DNA of 64,000 nt from JBBDMC01 sp963826055. GTDB lineage: Bacteria; Pseudomonadota; Alphaproteobacteria; Rhizobiales; Kaistiaceae. Below the pieces are notes generated by a model, which was not told the origin of the DNA, ran no database searches, and was given only the letters and a program-made list of their open reading frames with translations. A program made the translations under genes and the position numbers. How positions within the stretch are numbered: the stretch's first letter is position 1; the number at the start of each line of letters is the position of its first letter. Below, one piece after another: positions 1 to 8,528 of this stretch. Where the stretch lies: positions 124,001 to 188,000 of the forward strand of contig CAWGVO010000007.1 of NCBI GenBank assembly GCA_963826055.1, given 5' to 3'.

Positions 1-4
1 GCAA

Positions 5-409
5 TCACCCCGGCTCGGTCACGGCGCGGAAGCGCATCAGCGCGTGGTAGGTGATGCCGTCGGCTTCGCGCCGCAGGTCGGCGGCCTCGAAGCGCAGGTT
101 GATGAGCACGTGGTCGTCGAGGCTGAGCGCCGCCTCGTCGAGGACGGCGTTCACCGCCCGCACGATCTCGTAGCACTGGCGCCGGCCGCGCTCGCGCGAC
201 CACACGTCGAGGATCAGCCGGTGTTCGGCGCCGGCCTCGGTCGCCGTGCTCCAGTCGAGGATGCGCGCGTCGCCGAACGTCAGGTACGGGAACGTCGCGT
301 TGCGTGGCGGCGCGTCGTAGATGCGGTCGCCGACCAGCGCGCCGACGCCGCTGTCGGCGGCGAGCGCCGCCACCAGCGCGCTCTGCAGGGCGAGGCCCGG
401 ATCGGTCAT
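5..409 (-). CDS. DUF3168 tail-completion protein (GTA gp8-like)
   Basis: A 134-residue protein starting MTDPGLALQ. It has the DUF3168 layout: an N-terminal helix (LQSALVAALAAD), then VGDRIYDAPP and FPYLTFGDA, and a C-terminal strand pattern ending MRFRAVTEPG. In GTAs and HK97-like phages this family closes the tail-to-head junction. The ATG overlaps the stop of the preceding small gene (ATGA), so the two are probably translationally coupled. It is the most downstream gene visible; tail genes would lie off the left edge. The family call rests on remembered features, not a search. Confidence 0.8.
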   Translation of the reverse strand: MTDPGLALQSALVAALAADSGVGALVGDRIYDAPPRNATFPYLTFGDARILDWSTATEAGAEHRLILDVWSRERGRRQCYEIVRAVNAVLDEAALSLDDHVLINLRFEAADLRREADGITYHALMRFRAVTEPG

Positions 410-606
410 GGCTCGAACCTCTTCGTGCTGTCGTGCACCACGATGTAGTCGCCCGGTCCCCGCTTCTCCACGCGCGCATCCGGCCCGCGCTCGCGCGCCA
501 GCGCCTCGGCCCGCTCCGCCACCGCCCGGTCGATCGCCGGCCGCGCGGTGAGGTCGGCGAGCGCGCGGACGAGCCCGTCCATGGTCAGCGACAACGTCGG
601 GGTCAC
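406..606 (-). CDS. Small head-tail region protein, unknown
   Basis: A 66-residue protein starting at a GTG that overlaps the stop of the head-tail adaptor gene (GTGA) and ending in an ATGA overlap with the DUF3168 gene. It has a charged helical middle (AVAERAEALARERGPDARV) and a short strand-rich end (GDYIVVHDSTKRFEP). Its slot between adaptor and DUF3168 is where HK97-type phages carry a gp10-like head-tail component, but this protein is shorter than that family and I do not recognise it. The tight overlaps on both sides support it being a real gene. Confidence 0.55.
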   Translation of the reverse strand: MTPTLSLTMDGLVRALADLTARPAIDRAVAERAEALARERGPDARVEKRGPGDYIVVHDSTKRFEP

Positions 607-938
607 GTCGTCTCCTCCATCGCCTTCGCCACCACGTAGCGGCGGCATTCGTCGGGATCGTTGACGGCAAGAATGCGGAACGTGCGGCCGCGATAGGAAA
701 TGCGCATGCCGCCGGCGATGTCGTCGCGCCAGCGCAGCGTCACCAGGTGCGTGACGACGCCGGAGAGATGGCCGGCGACGATCTTTTCGCCGGCGCCGAT
801 CGGCTCGATGCGCGCCCACAGCGTCGCCAGCGTGTCCCACACCACCGTCTCGCCGCCGGCGCCGTCGGGCGTGCCGGCCGCGGATTCGACGGTGACGCGG
901 TGGGCGAGCCAGCCCGGGTCATAGGTGAGCACGGTCAT
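603..938 (-). CDS. Phage head-tail adaptor (GTA gp7-like)
   Basis: A 111-residue protein starting MTVLTYDPGWLAHRV. It carries hallmarks of the head-tail joining family: LAHRVTVESAAGTPDGAGG followed by VWDTLATLWARIEPI, then HLVTLRWRDDI and a closing strand YRGRTFRILAVNDPDE. These small beta-barrel proteins form the stopper ring below the connector. The ATG overlaps the stop of the connector gene and its own stop overlaps the next start, giving a tightly coupled run of head-completion genes. Length is normal for the family and no frame break is seen. Confidence 0.85.
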   Translation of the reverse strand: MTVLTYDPGWLAHRVTVESAAGTPDGAGGETVVWDTLATLWARIEPIGAGEKIVAGHLSGVVTHLVTLRWRDDIAGGMRISYRGRTFRILAVNDPDECRRYVVAKAMEETT

Positions 939-1510
939 AGGGACAGGATCCGGTAGGGCGCGATCAGCGCGTCGAAGCCGAGCGGGGTCACGTTGAGCGA
1001 CATGTCGTGGCCGACGGCGCCGCGATGCTCGTACCAATGCGCGACCAGCATCATGATCGCCTGGCGGAGCGGCGCCGGCACGTCGATGCTGGTCGGCCCG
1101 AAGCCGGCGGTGACGTCGATCTCGATGCCGTTGACGGCGCGGCCGACCAGCACCGGCACCGGCGAGGAAAGAAACAGGCGGCCGGGCACCGATACGGTGT
1201 CCACCTCGTAGTCGCCGGGATCGACGGCGATCTCGTCGCCGCCGGGGTCGAACACGGTCACGCCGGTCACGCTCATCAGGGGCGCCACCGGAACGGTGAC
1301 GATGCGCTGCTTCGGCCAGGCGTCGAGGTAGATGCGCCAGCCCTGCTCGACAAGCACACGGCGGGTCTTCGCTTCGACGTGAACGCGCGCGGCCGTCAGC
1401 GCGGCACTCAACAGTGCATCGTCGTCGTTGGTATCGAGACGCAGGTGCGCCTTCGCGTCAGTGAGCGACACCGGCTCGAGGGCCGGCGGCGTGATCAGCG
1501 CTGCCGTCAT
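935..1510 (-). CDS. Head-tail connector (GTA gp6 / phiE125 gp8 family)
   Basis: A 191-residue protein. The N-terminal SLTDAKAHLRLDTNDDDALL is the usual opening of the phage gp6-like connector family, followed by helices (LTAARVHVEAKTRRVLVEQ) and the conserved strand WRIYLDAWP. The C-terminal part has VPAPLRQAIMMLVAHWYEH, typical of GTA connectors. It would form the ring between portal and stopper in the head neck. It sits 206 bases downstream of the capsid gene in the same direction and overlaps the adaptor gene by 4 bases. It is intact. Confidence 0.88.
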   Translation of the reverse strand: MTAALITPPALEPVSLTDAKAHLRLDTNDDDALLSAALTAARVHVEAKTRRVLVEQGWRIYLDAWPKQRIVTVPVAPLMSVTGVTVFDPGGDEIAVDPGDYEVDTVSVPGRLFLSSPVPVLVGRAVNGIEIDVTAGFGPTSIDVPAPLRQAIMMLVAHWYEHRGAVGHDMSLNVTPLGFDALIAPYRILSL

Positions 1511-1716
1511 GGGATGGTCCCGCCTGCCATGTATTGAGACTGGAAACGAAATCGATAGGGAGCGAAAAAGCCGAGCGTCGCTAACGGGTTACTGACTTTT
1601 TCCGGCCCATTCGAAATCGATTGTCCGCGGTTTTCGCGGTTGCGAAGCGGGCGGCCCCGCCCGAGGAGGAGAGACGGGGCCGCCCTTCCGACACGTCCTG
1701 GGAGGAAGGGACGGGC

Positions 1717-2964
1717 TCAGGCCGTGCCGAATTTCAGGAGCTTGATCGCGTCGAAGTCCTGGACGCCGCCGCCGACGCGCTTGGTTGTGTAGAACAAGAC
1801 ATACGGCTTCGACGTGTAGGGATCGCGGAGCACGTTCACCCCGCGCCGGTCGACGATCAGGTAGCCGCGGCGGAAGTCGCCGAAGGCGATGGCGAAAGCG
1901 TCGGAGCCGATGTCGGGCATGTCCTCCGACTCGGCGATCGGGAAGTTCATCAGCGTCGCCGGCGCGCCGGCGACCGCGGAGGGCTGCCAGATGTAGTTGC
2001 CGGCCTCGTCCTTGAGCTTCCTGACCGCCGCCTGGGTCGAGCGGTTCATCACCCAGTGCGCGTTTTGCCGGTAGCCGGCCTTCAGCGCGTAGACGAGGTC
2101 GATGAGGACGTCGGACTCGTCCGCCGCCGGCCAGTCGCCGTCGACGCCGGTGGCGACATAGCCGATCTTCGTCCACGCCCACGAGGCTTCCGCCACGGTG
2201 GTGTAGGACAGGAACCCGGTCGGCTTGTTGGTGCCGTTGCCGGTGACGAAGGCGGTGCCTTCCTGCTCGGCGAAGGCCGTCTCCACTTCACTCGCGATCC
2301 ACTCGTCGATGTTGACGGCGGAGTCGTCGAGCAGCGTCGCCGTCGCCGCCGGCATGGCGTAGAGCTCCATCGCCGGGAACTGCAGCTCGGCCAGAACCGG
2401 CGCCGTGGTCTCGGCGCGGGCGCCGGTTTCCGCCGCCCAGCCGGTCACCGCACCGGTGGTGACGAACGGCTTCTTGTAGAGGTTGCCGGAAATCTGCCGG
2501 ACGCCGGCGATGGCGCGGATCGGCGAGGCGGCGGTCAGCCGCCGGCCGATTTCGCGTTCCGTCTCGTCGGGCACCAGGTAGCCGCCGTCGGAGCCGACGG
2601 CGAGGTCCTTCACCTCGAGCGAACGCAGCTGGTCCTCGTTGCCGGCGCGGACGTAAGCCTCGAACGCCGCCTTGTGCTCCACCTGGGCGAGCGAGCTTGC
2701 GCGCCCATCGGTGCCGAGCGGCGGCCGGCGCGTCCTGGTCAACAGCGCATCGACCAGCCGCTTCTGCTCGTCGAGCGCGCGGTTGAGGCGCTCCACCTTG
2801 TCGCTGGTGACGACGTCGGCGGAGAGCTTACGCTCCAGTTGCGCCAGCTTGTCGTCGTTGGTTGCCTTGAATTCCTCGAAGCCGCGCATGAAGTCGTCGA
2901 AGGCGTCGTCAACGCTATCGGCCGACTTCGTCTCCAGTGGTTGCGGGATACAGTCACGGGTCAT
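1717..2964 (-). CDS. HK97-fold major capsid protein (GTA gp5-like)
   Basis: About 415 residues. Residues 10-75 are a charged coiled-coil-like region (FEEFKATNDDKLAQLERKL) that acts as an internal scaffold in this family. The HK97 fold follows from GGYLVPDETEREI through SGNLYKKPFVTTGA, ending IVDRRGVNVLRDPYTSKPYV and DAIKLLKFGTA. The start is chosen at the ATG at 2964 because GAAAGG lies about 8 bases upstream; a GTG at 2973 overlapping the protease stop is the alternative. It lies directly behind the protease gene, the standard capsid-module order, and is uninterrupted. Confidence 0.93.
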   Translation of the reverse strand: MTRDCIPQPLETKSADSVDDAFDDFMRGFEEFKATNDDKLAQLERKLSADVVTSDKVERLNRALDEQKRLVDALLTRTRRPPLGTDGRASSLAQVEHKAAFEAYVRAGNEDQLRSLEVKDLAVGSDGGYLVPDETEREIGRRLTAASPIRAIAGVRQISGNLYKKPFVTTGAVTGWAAETGARAETTAPVLAELQFPAMELYAMPAATATLLDDSAVNIDEWIASEVETAFAEQEGTAFVTGNGTNKPTGFLSYTTVAEASWAWTKIGYVATGVDGDWPAADESDVLIDLVYALKAGYRQNAHWVMNRSTQAAVRKLKDEAGNYIWQPSAVAGAPATLMNFPIAESEDMPDIGSDAFAIAFGDFRRGYLIVDRRGVNVLRDPYTSKPYVLFYTTKRVGGGVQDFDAIKLLKFGTA

Positions 2965-2969
2965 TTGTT

Positions 2970-3641
2970 TCACCTTTCGTTTCGCATCAGTGTCGCGGCA
3001 CGCCTCAGTTTGATGGCGAGGCCGCCGTGTGACCCGCCGGCGGCATCCCGCTTGCCGGCGAGGGATTTGAAGCCGGAACCGATCACGGTCCTGGCCTCGG
3101 AGCGCGTCAGCCCGGCGTCCTGCACGAGGAAGCGCTCGAATTCACGGGTGGTGGGCAGCCGCCCCTCTTCACGCGCCGCCTTGACGGCGGAGACGCGCGC
3201 CTCCGGCAGCATCGGAAACGTCACCACCGAGATCTCCCAGAGGTCGACCTCGAAGAGCTGGCGCACGCCCGTCTTGGTATCGGTACGTCCGCGAACCGTG
3301 CGGTAGCCGATCGACAGCCCGTCGAGCGCGCCGGCGCGCATCAGCGACAGCACCTCCCGCGCCTTCTCCACCTCGGTCGTCAGCCGTCCTTTGACGAACA
3401 GCCCGTCCGCGTCCTCGCGGATCGCGAGCCACACGCCGATCGGCTGGTTGGGGTCGTGCTGGAACAGCATCTTGACGCCGCCGGCGCCGCGCTTGGCGAG
3501 CGAGGTGCTGAACGCACCCGGCATCACCACGTCGCGGCCGAGATCCGGCTTGCCGAACAAGCTGGCGTAGCCGGAAAACGTGCCGTCGGCCTCGACCGCC
3601 GACAGGCGGGCGCGGGCGAATTTCACTTCGGTTGGTGTCAT
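2970..3641 (-). CDS. HK97-family prohead protease (GTA gp4-like)
   Basis: A 223-residue S78/U35-type protease that trims the capsid scaffold. The N-terminal half has the typical FSGYASLFGKPDLGRDVVMPGAF split by the usual spacing, then LFQHDPNQPIGVW containing the conserved His, and DGLSIGYRTV containing the conserved Ser. EISVVTFPMLPEARV closes the core. The C-terminal tail (TTREFERFLVQDAGL, SRSEAR-type region) is common in GTA versions. It sits immediately before the capsid gene. The ORF is uninterrupted from the ATG at 3641. Confidence 0.92.
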   Translation of the reverse strand: MTPTEVKFARARLSAVEADGTFSGYASLFGKPDLGRDVVMPGAFSTSLAKRGAGGVKMLFQHDPNQPIGVWLAIREDADGLFVKGRLTTEVEKAREVLSLMRAGALDGLSIGYRTVRGRTDTKTGVRQLFEVDLWEISVVTFPMLPEARVSAVKAAREEGRLPTTREFERFLVQDAGLTRSEARTVIGSGFKSLAGKRDAAGGSHGGLAIKLRRAATLMRNER

Positions 3642-3697
3642 CTCGGTTTCCCGGTTTCGTCACGCGCGGCACAATGAAACGACACATGCCAGCGCAT

Positions 3698-3769
3698 CAC
3701 CTCTCCCATAGGGAGAGGTCGGATCGAGCCGAACGAAGTGAGGGTCGATCCGGGTGAGGGGTTAGAGCG
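3698..3769. repeat. Palindromic intergenic repeat, copy 1
   Basis: Two nested inverted repeats: CCTCTCCC-ata-GGGAGAGG, then GGATCGA...TCGATCC around cgaacgaagtgagggt, followed by GGGTGAGGGGTTAGAGCG. The last block recurs at about 5149-5166. This architecture matches palindromic elements scattered in Rhizobiales genomes. It lies between the protease gene and a small ORF. Confidence 0.75.
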
Positions 3770-3807
3770 GTGCAGAGCAATCGCCAGCGCTCCAACCCTT
3801 GACTTTC

Positions 3808-3943
3808 TACTGCCCCACCGCCCTCACCCGCGCGGTCGGCCTGCGCTGACGCATCACCCGCGCCAGGCCCTCGGCGAATTCGTGGAACACGGCGACGTGG
3901 CCGCGCCCCGCGCCTCGGCGAAGAGGTTCAGGATGGTGCGCAT
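3808..3943 (-). CDS. Small ORF of unknown function, frame-interrupted
   Basis: Starts MRTILNLFAEARG at 3943 and, after one extra base near 3905, continues HVAVFHEFAEGLARVMRQRR to a TAG at 3808, about 44 residues in total. The two halves read as one sensible amphipathic helical protein once joined, which is why I list it. An ATG four codons upstream (3955) is also possible. It lies between the gp3.5-like gene and the protease gene, flanked on both sides by palindromic repeats. I do not recognise the family; it could be a remnant. Confidence 0.35.
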
Positions 3944-4027
3944 TGTCCGCGTCATTCTTTCTCGTTGTTCCGGCGCAAGCCGGCATCCATCATCGGCGGC
4001 ACGCATCGAGCGAAACCGACACGACGC

Positions 4028-4168
4028 CAACCCTCCCCTTGCGGGAGGGTCGAAACTGCGTGAGCAGTTTCGGGGAGGGGTATGAGCACTACCCTTCAAC
4101 GCTACCCCTCCCCGAAACCAGCTTCGCTTCGCTCGCGTGGTTTCGGCCCTCCCGCAAGGGGAGGGCTG
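4028..4168. repeat. Large composite inverted repeat
   Basis: A block ccctccccttgcgggaggg plus gaaactgcgtgagcagtttc and ggggaggggt is followed, after about 25 bases, by its rough reverse complement (cccctccccgaaacc ... ggccctcccgcaaggggagg). The whole can fold into one long hairpin with side stems. It is a repetitive intergenic element separating the small membrane-protein gene from the 44-residue ORF. No promoter or gene is evident inside. Confidence 0.8.
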
Positions 4169-4200
4169 GGGCGCCTGTTCCTGGCGCCGCGATACCTGCC

Positions 4201-4386
4201 CTAGTCCCGGTCGAAGAAGCGGTTCAGCCGCGCGATCTCGTTGACGAAGTCGTTGAACCGCCGGTTGGACGCCGCGAGCTCGCGGAGCGCCCAGACGAGC
4301 AGCCCGCTCGCCCCGCTCGCCCACAGGAACAGGGCGAGATGGGCGAGATCGCCGCGCTCGGCAAAGGTGCGTGCAACGTCGTCCAC
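4201..4386 (-). CDS. Small membrane protein, GTA gp3.5-like
   Basis: A 61-residue protein with a GTG start. It has one hydrophobic helix (LALFLWASGASGLLVWAL) preceded by acidic MDDVARTFAERGDL and followed by a polar helix ending NEIARLNRFFDRD. GTA clusters carry a short ORF of this size and layout between portal and protease (orfg3.5 in Rhodobacter capsulatus). Position and topology agree here, even though a lysE-type gene now lies between it and the portal gene. Role in the particle is not known to me. Confidence 0.6.
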   Translation of the reverse strand: MDDVARTFAERGDLAHLALFLWASGASGLLVWALRELAASNRRFNDFVNEIARLNRFFDRD

Positions 4387-4451
4387 GTAAGATCGCCGCT
4401 CCCTCAGCCGTCTGCTAGATTGGCTGCCGCACTCTGGAAGGTCACCCCCCG

Positions 4452-5066
4452 ATGTCCCTTTCCGCCTGGCTTGCTTTTCTCGCCGCCGTCACGGTGGTCA
4501 TGGTCGTGCCCGGCCCGGCCGTGACGCTCATCGTCGCCAACAGCATGCGCCATGGGCGCCGCGCCGGTCTCACCAACATCGCCGGCATCCAGCTCGGCCT
4601 GGCGCTCACGGTCCTCGTCGTGCTCGGCGGCCTTGCCTCGCTGATCGCGGCGATGGGCGCGTGGTTCGTCTGGGTGCGCCTTGCCGGCGCCGTCTATCTC
4701 ATATGGCTCGGGGTGAGGCTGTTCGGAGCCTCCGGCGAAGCCGAAGCGGGCGCGCCGCCGCGCAAGCCGCGTGGCGGGTTCTTCCTGCAAGGCTTCGCCG
4801 TCGCGATCAGCAACCCGAAGGTGCTCGTGTTCTTCGGCGCCTTCTTTCCCCAGTTCCTGGATCCCGGCCGCAACTTCGTGACGCAGGTGTTGATCATGGG
4901 CGCCACCGCCATGGCGGTCGCGGCGACAACCGACAGCGTTTACGTCTTCCTCGCCTCGCGCGCCGGGGCGGTCATGTCGCGCCGACGGGTGCAGTTCATG
5001 CGCCGCGCCAGCGGCAGCATCCTCATCGGCGGCGGCCTGTGGCTGGCGCTATCCAGGGCGAAGTGA
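4452..5066 (+). CDS. LysE/RhtB-family amino-acid exporter
   Basis: A 204-residue inner-membrane protein with about six hydrophobic helices. The family signature is clear: an N-terminal VPGPAVTLIVANSMRHGRR (PGP motif in helix 1), G-rich helix 2 (GIQLGLALTVLVVLGG), then LAGAVYLIWLGVRLF and ISNPKVLVFFGAFFPQF (NPK motif). These proteins export amino acids or homoserine-type compounds with proton exchange. It reads opposite to the surrounding head genes and separates portal from gp3.5-like, so it is a passenger in the cluster, not a structural gene. Intact. Confidence 0.92.
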   Translation: MSLSAWLAFLAAVTVVMVVPGPAVTLIVANSMRHGRRAGLTNIAGIQLGLALTVLVVLGGLASLIAAMGAWFVWVRLAGAVYLIWLGVRLFGASGEAEAGAPPRKPRGGFFLQGFAVAISNPKVLVFFGAFFPQFLDPGRNFVTQVLIMGATAMAVAATTDSVYVFLASRAGAVMSRRRVQFMRRASGSILIGGGLWLALSRAK

Positions 5067-5086
5067 ACCGCACACTTTGCCGTTTC

Positions 5087-5209
5087 CTCCTCTCCCGGAG
5101 GGAGAGGGCTTTGAGCCTTGGCGAACGAAGGTGAGCCTAGGCGAAAAGGGTGAGGGGTTAGAGCGTTTCCGGAAAGGGCTTCATCCCCTCTCCCCATGGG
5201 AGAGGGGAG
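5087..5209. repeat. Palindromic intergenic repeat, copy 2
   Basis: Contains CTCTCCCGGAGGGAGAG, then aagggtgaggggttagagcg, and ends with a second hairpin CCCCTCTCCC-atg-GGAGAGGGG. The block GGTGAGGGGTTAGAGCG is shared with the copy at 3753-3769. It sits between the converging lysE-type and portal genes and could also act as a bidirectional terminator. Confidence 0.75.
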
Positions 5210-6441
5210 TCACGCCAACCCATCCCCGCCCTCGACCGGCTCGTACCCCACCGCCGCGCGTTTCTCGTTGACGGTGAGGAAGTCGGCGTCCGTCGACTCG
5301 GCCCCACAGCGCCGCGCGGTCGGCGGAGAGCGCGTCGACCTGGTCGGCGTCGAACCACAGCCGGAGCGTCGACCCGCCGGAGCGAAGCCCGCCGTCGGTG
5401 AACGCCGGCCCCAGCCAGTTGCCGAGCGCGTCGGCGATCCGCCCGAGCAGCGGCAGCACCGTCACCCGCCAGAAGGCGCGGTTGGCCTCCTGGTAGTTGG
5501 AATAGGTGTTGTCGCCGGGGATGCCGAGCAGCATCGGCGGCACGCCGAAGGCGAGCGCGATCTCGCGCGCGGCGCCGTTCTTCGCCTCGATGAAGTCCAT
5601 GTCCTTCGGCGTCAGCGCCATCGCCTTCCAGTCGAGCCCGCCTTCCAGCAGCAGCGGCCGGCCGGCGCGCGTCGCGCCGGTGAAGCCCTGCTCCAGCTCC
5701 TGCTTCAGCCGCTCGTACTGCTCGGTCGTCAGGTTGCCGCCCTCCTTCGCCTGATAGACGAGCGCGCCGGACGGCCGCGCCGAGTTGTCGAGCAGCGCCT
5801 TGTTCCAGGTGCCGGCGGCGTTGTGGAGGTCGACCGCCACCGCCGCCGCCTCGATCGGCGGGAAGCCGTAGTGGTCGTCGAGCGGGTGGAACTGGGCGAG
5901 CTGCAGGATCGGCGACAGCGCCCCCTCGCCCGGATCGGTGAAGCGCACCGTCCGCCCCGCCACCGTGTATTCGTATGCCTCCGGCCAGCCGTCCGGCCCC
6001 GGCACCACCTTCATGCGGTCGGGGCGGAGCGCGTAAAGCTCGCGCACGCGTCCCCTCGATGTTCACCGCCTCCACGTAGGCGTTGCCGGCGACCAGCAGG
6101 TAGCCGACCAGCGCCTCGCGGAAGTCGCCGCCGCCCTGGCGCCGGTTCGGTTGCTTGAGCAGCCGCAGGAGCGGGTGCTCGTCCACCTCCGCCGCGCCGT
6201 CGTAGAGCAGCCACGGCACTGACGCCGCCGCTTCCGAGATCAGCCGCACGCAGCGATAGACGACGGCGTTCCGCTGGTAGCCCTCGCGCGCCAGCGCCGC
6301 ATAGTCGCGCGGCGTCCACACGGCGCGGCCCTGGCTCTGCAGCGCGATCAGCGGGCCGGTGCGGGAGGCTTTTTCCTCGCCCGGACGCGCCGCGCCCGCC
6401 GCCGCGCGTGGTCCGCGCGTCGTCAGAAATGGAATGCGCAT
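5210..6441 (-). CDS. Phage portal protein, HK97 type (GTA gp3-like), frame-interrupted
   Basis: Portal proteins form the dodecameric DNA gate of the head. The N-terminal frame gives GYQRNAVVYRCVRLISEAAA, SVPWLLYDG, HPLLRLLKQPN and VAGNAYVEAVN. An extra C near 6053 moves the rest to a second frame: RELYALRPDRMKVVPG, HPLDDHYGFPPIEAAAVAV, NSARPSGALVY, then FGVPPMLLGIPGDNTYSNYQ. Another one-base slip near 5297 is needed to reach VNEKRAAVGYEP and a TGA at 5210. The corrected length of about 410 residues is normal for GTA portals. The indels break conserved motifs and are probably assembly errors. Confidence 0.9.
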
Positions 6442-6513
6442 GTGCCCTGTCTCTTTTCAGTCTCGCGCGGTGGCGCGTTGAAGCGGCCGGGTGTGTTCGG
6501 CTACAACGCCGGC

Positions 6514-7296
6514 ATGTTTCCGGCCTACGTCATCAATCTCGACCGCGACACCGAGCGCGCAACGGCCTTTTTCAAGCGCGCCGAGGCGGCGTCGCTCCCG
6601 GTCGAGCGCGTGTCCGGATACGACGCGGCGGCGCACGAAGGCCCTTTCCCGGCCGAGGTCGTCACGACCCCCAACTACAACAGGGGCGCCATCGGCTGCG
6701 CCCTGTCGCACCGGGCGCTCTGGCAGAAGTGCGTCGACACCGGCCCGCTCATCGTCTTCGAGGACGATGCCCACGTGCGCGGCGACTTCGTCGCCGCCGT
6801 CCCGCAGGTGATGTCACGCATCACCGGCCTCTGGGACATCGTGCTCCTCGGTTACAACACCGACGCACAGCTCAATCTGCGCATCGAAGGTGCGTTCGAT
6901 ACCCGTATCCGCTTCGCGCCCCGGTTCCCGACCGCCGCCGACCTCGCGACCTTCGCCGCCTCGCGCGATCCGGCCGTGCCGTTTCGCCTGGTTTCGGCCT
7001 TCGGGAACTGCGGCTACGCCATCTCGCCGCCCGGAGCCCGCAAGCTGCTGGCGAACTGCTTTCCCCTCGATGGCCGCATCCTCAACCTGCCCGGCCTCGT
7101 CGCGCCGATCCGTGTCGAGCACATCGATTCCATGATGAACTGGTTCTATCCGACGCTCACCGCGTACGCCTGCGTGGCGCCGCTGGTGCTCAGCCCGAAC
7201 GTCCAGGAGACGTCCCACACCGCTGCCGGCGAGCGCGTTGCCGCCGGGGCGCGCGACCGGCGTCCGCCGAAGCGCCGCCAGCGTCCCGCGCAATGA
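6514..7296 (+). CDS. Glycosyltransferase family 25 (LPS-type)
   Basis: About 260 residues. Opens MFPAYVINLDRDTERATAF, the N-terminal signature of GT25 (LOS/LPS galactosyl or glucosyltransferases), followed by RGAIGCALSHRALW and the metal-binding LIVFEDDAHVRG (acidic EDD motif). The later AFGNCGYAISPPGARKLL matches the acceptor-side region of the family. The ATG at 6514 is preferred over 6442 because it begins exactly at the conserved strand. It overlaps the next gene by ATGA. It would add a sugar to surface polysaccharide at the cytoplasmic face. It diverges from the portal gene. Confidence 0.88.
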   Translation: MFPAYVINLDRDTERATAFFKRAEAASLPVERVSGYDAAAHEGPFPAEVVTTPNYNRGAIGCALSHRALWQKCVDTGPLIVFEDDAHVRGDFVAAVPQVMSRITGLWDIVLLGYNTDAQLNLRIEGAFDTRIRFAPRFPTAADLATFAASRDPAVPFRLVSAFGNCGYAISPPGARKLLANCFPLDGRILNLPGLVAPIRVEHIDSMMNWFYPTLTAYACVAPLVLSPNVQETSHTAAGERVAAGARDRRPPKRRQRPAQ

Positions 7297-7673
7297 ACGC
7301 CGCACACGACCTTTTCAACCGCGTCATCCTTGCCGTCGCCGCCCTGCTTGGCGCGGCCGGCGTCGCCGCCGCGGCCGGCTCCACGCACACCGGCGACCAG
7401 GCGCTGCTCGGGCCGCTGGCGCTCATCGCGCTCACCCACGCGCCTGCGCTGATCGCGCTCGCGGCCTGCGCGCCGCCGTTCCGGTTGATGCGCGGCGCCA
7501 CGGTCGTGATCGCCTTCGGTGCGGCCCTCTTCTCAGCGGACCTCGCGCTGCGCCATTTCACCGGCGCCAGCCTCTTCCCGTTCGCCGCGCCGATCGGCGG
7601 TACGGGACTGATCGCCGGCTGGCTCATCCTCGCCGCCAGCGCCGTCATCGGCGGGCGGGACGCGAAGGTTTAG
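7293..7673 (+). CDS. DUF423 small membrane protein
   Basis: 126 residues with four hydrophobic helices. The DUF423 pattern is visible: an N-terminal helix ending GAAGVAAAAGSTH (the family often has GAFGAHAL here), then LGPLALIALTHAPALIALAA, IAFGAALFSADLALRHFTG, and a final FAAPIGGTGLIAGWLILA with conserved P-GG. Function of the family is unknown. The start overlaps the stop of the glycosyltransferase (ATGA), so the two form a small operon. DUF number is from memory of the family shape. Confidence 0.75.
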   Translation: MNAAHDLFNRVILAVAALLGAAGVAAAAGSTHTGDQALLGPLALIALTHAPALIALAACAPPFRLMRGATVVIAFGAALFSADLALRHFTGASLFPFAAPIGGTGLIAGWLILAASAVIGGRDAKV

Positions 7674-7682
7674 CGAAGCGTA

Positions 7683-8342
7683 CTATCCGGCACGCCGGCG
7701 CTCGCGGCGGCGCTTTCTCCACGACTGCAACGTGATCAGGCCCATTCCGGAGGACAGGAGCCAGGCGCCCGCCGGCAGGGGCACCTGCGACACCGCGAAA
7801 TCGCCGACATCGAAGGCGAGGTTGTCGATCGCGATGGCGGCGCCGGCGACCGAGAACTGGATGTGGAACCCGGTGAGGCTGAAGAGTGACGTCACGTACG
7901 AGGCGTGGGTGCTGCCGACGGCCAGCGTCTGCGAAGGCGTCAACTCGGCCGAGTAGTCCCCGTTCCAGATGCGGACGTCAACGTTTTCGGACGCACCCGG
8001 CAACGTGCCGAGGTCGAACCCATAGAGTGTGATGCCCTCGCTCACCCCGACCCCGTAGGGAAGCACCGCGAGATCGCCGTACCCGCCTCCGCTGTAGATG
8101 ACATGGTACATGTCGGCAAAACTGATGGCATCGACGGCCATCGAACCGTTGATCGCCGCAGCGCTTCCCGCCGCGCTCGCGGTTCTGGCCTGGATCACCG
8201 ACCCGACCACGCCATAGTTATCGTTATAGGCCGTGCCGTTGCCGCTCGACTGCCACAGGTCGACGACCACGGCCTGCGCCGCCGTCGCCGACATCAGTGT
8301 CGCCGCCAGCACGAGGCCAGCGCAAAACTTTCCCGGATGCAT
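7683..8342 (-). CDS. VPLPA-CTERM secreted protein (exosortase substrate)
   Basis: 219 residues. It begins with a Sec signal peptide (KFCAGLVLAATLMSATAAQA, cleavage after AQA). A beta-rich body follows, with VDLWQSSGNGTAYNDNYG and ENVDVRIWNGDYSAEL. The tail is the tripartite sorting signal: VPLPAGAWLL, a hydrophobic helix, then the basic cluster SWRKRRRERRRAG. Such tails are cleaved by exosortase/archaeosortase-type enzymes and are linked to exopolysaccharide matrices. GGGGGA lies about 8 bases before the ATG. It lies between the GT25/DUF423 pair and the terminase, another non-head gene in the cluster. No exosortase gene is in this window. Confidence 0.82.
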   Translation of the reverse strand: MHPGKFCAGLVLAATLMSATAAQAVVVDLWQSSGNGTAYNDNYGVVGSVIQARTASAAGSAAAINGSMAVDAISFADMYHVIYSGGGYGDLAVLPYGVGVSEGITLYGFDLGTLPGASENVDVRIWNGDYSAELTPSQTLAVGSTHASYVTSLFSLTGFHIQFSVAGAAIAIDNLAFDVGDFAVSQVPLPAGAWLLSSGMGLITLQSWRKRRRERRRAG

Positions 8343-8528
8343 TCCTGAATTCCCCCGCCCGGATGAGCGGTTCGACATTGGGGGGCGCTCGCGGACCTGT
8401 CGAGGGGAATTCGTCGATCGGACAAAGGTTTGCACAGCCCGCGTTGCCGTGCGGCAACAGCGCGGCTACCTCTGGTCTGCCTCGCGCCACGCACCACCCG
8501 TTCTGGGCGTCCCGAATCGGCCTGCCCC

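Noticed and set aside
1621..3306. Long rightward open frame (561 codons) opposite the capsid and protease genes
   Set aside because: It is the antisense of intact, clearly recognised genes in GC-rich DNA, is Arg/Gly/Val-rich and shows no motif.
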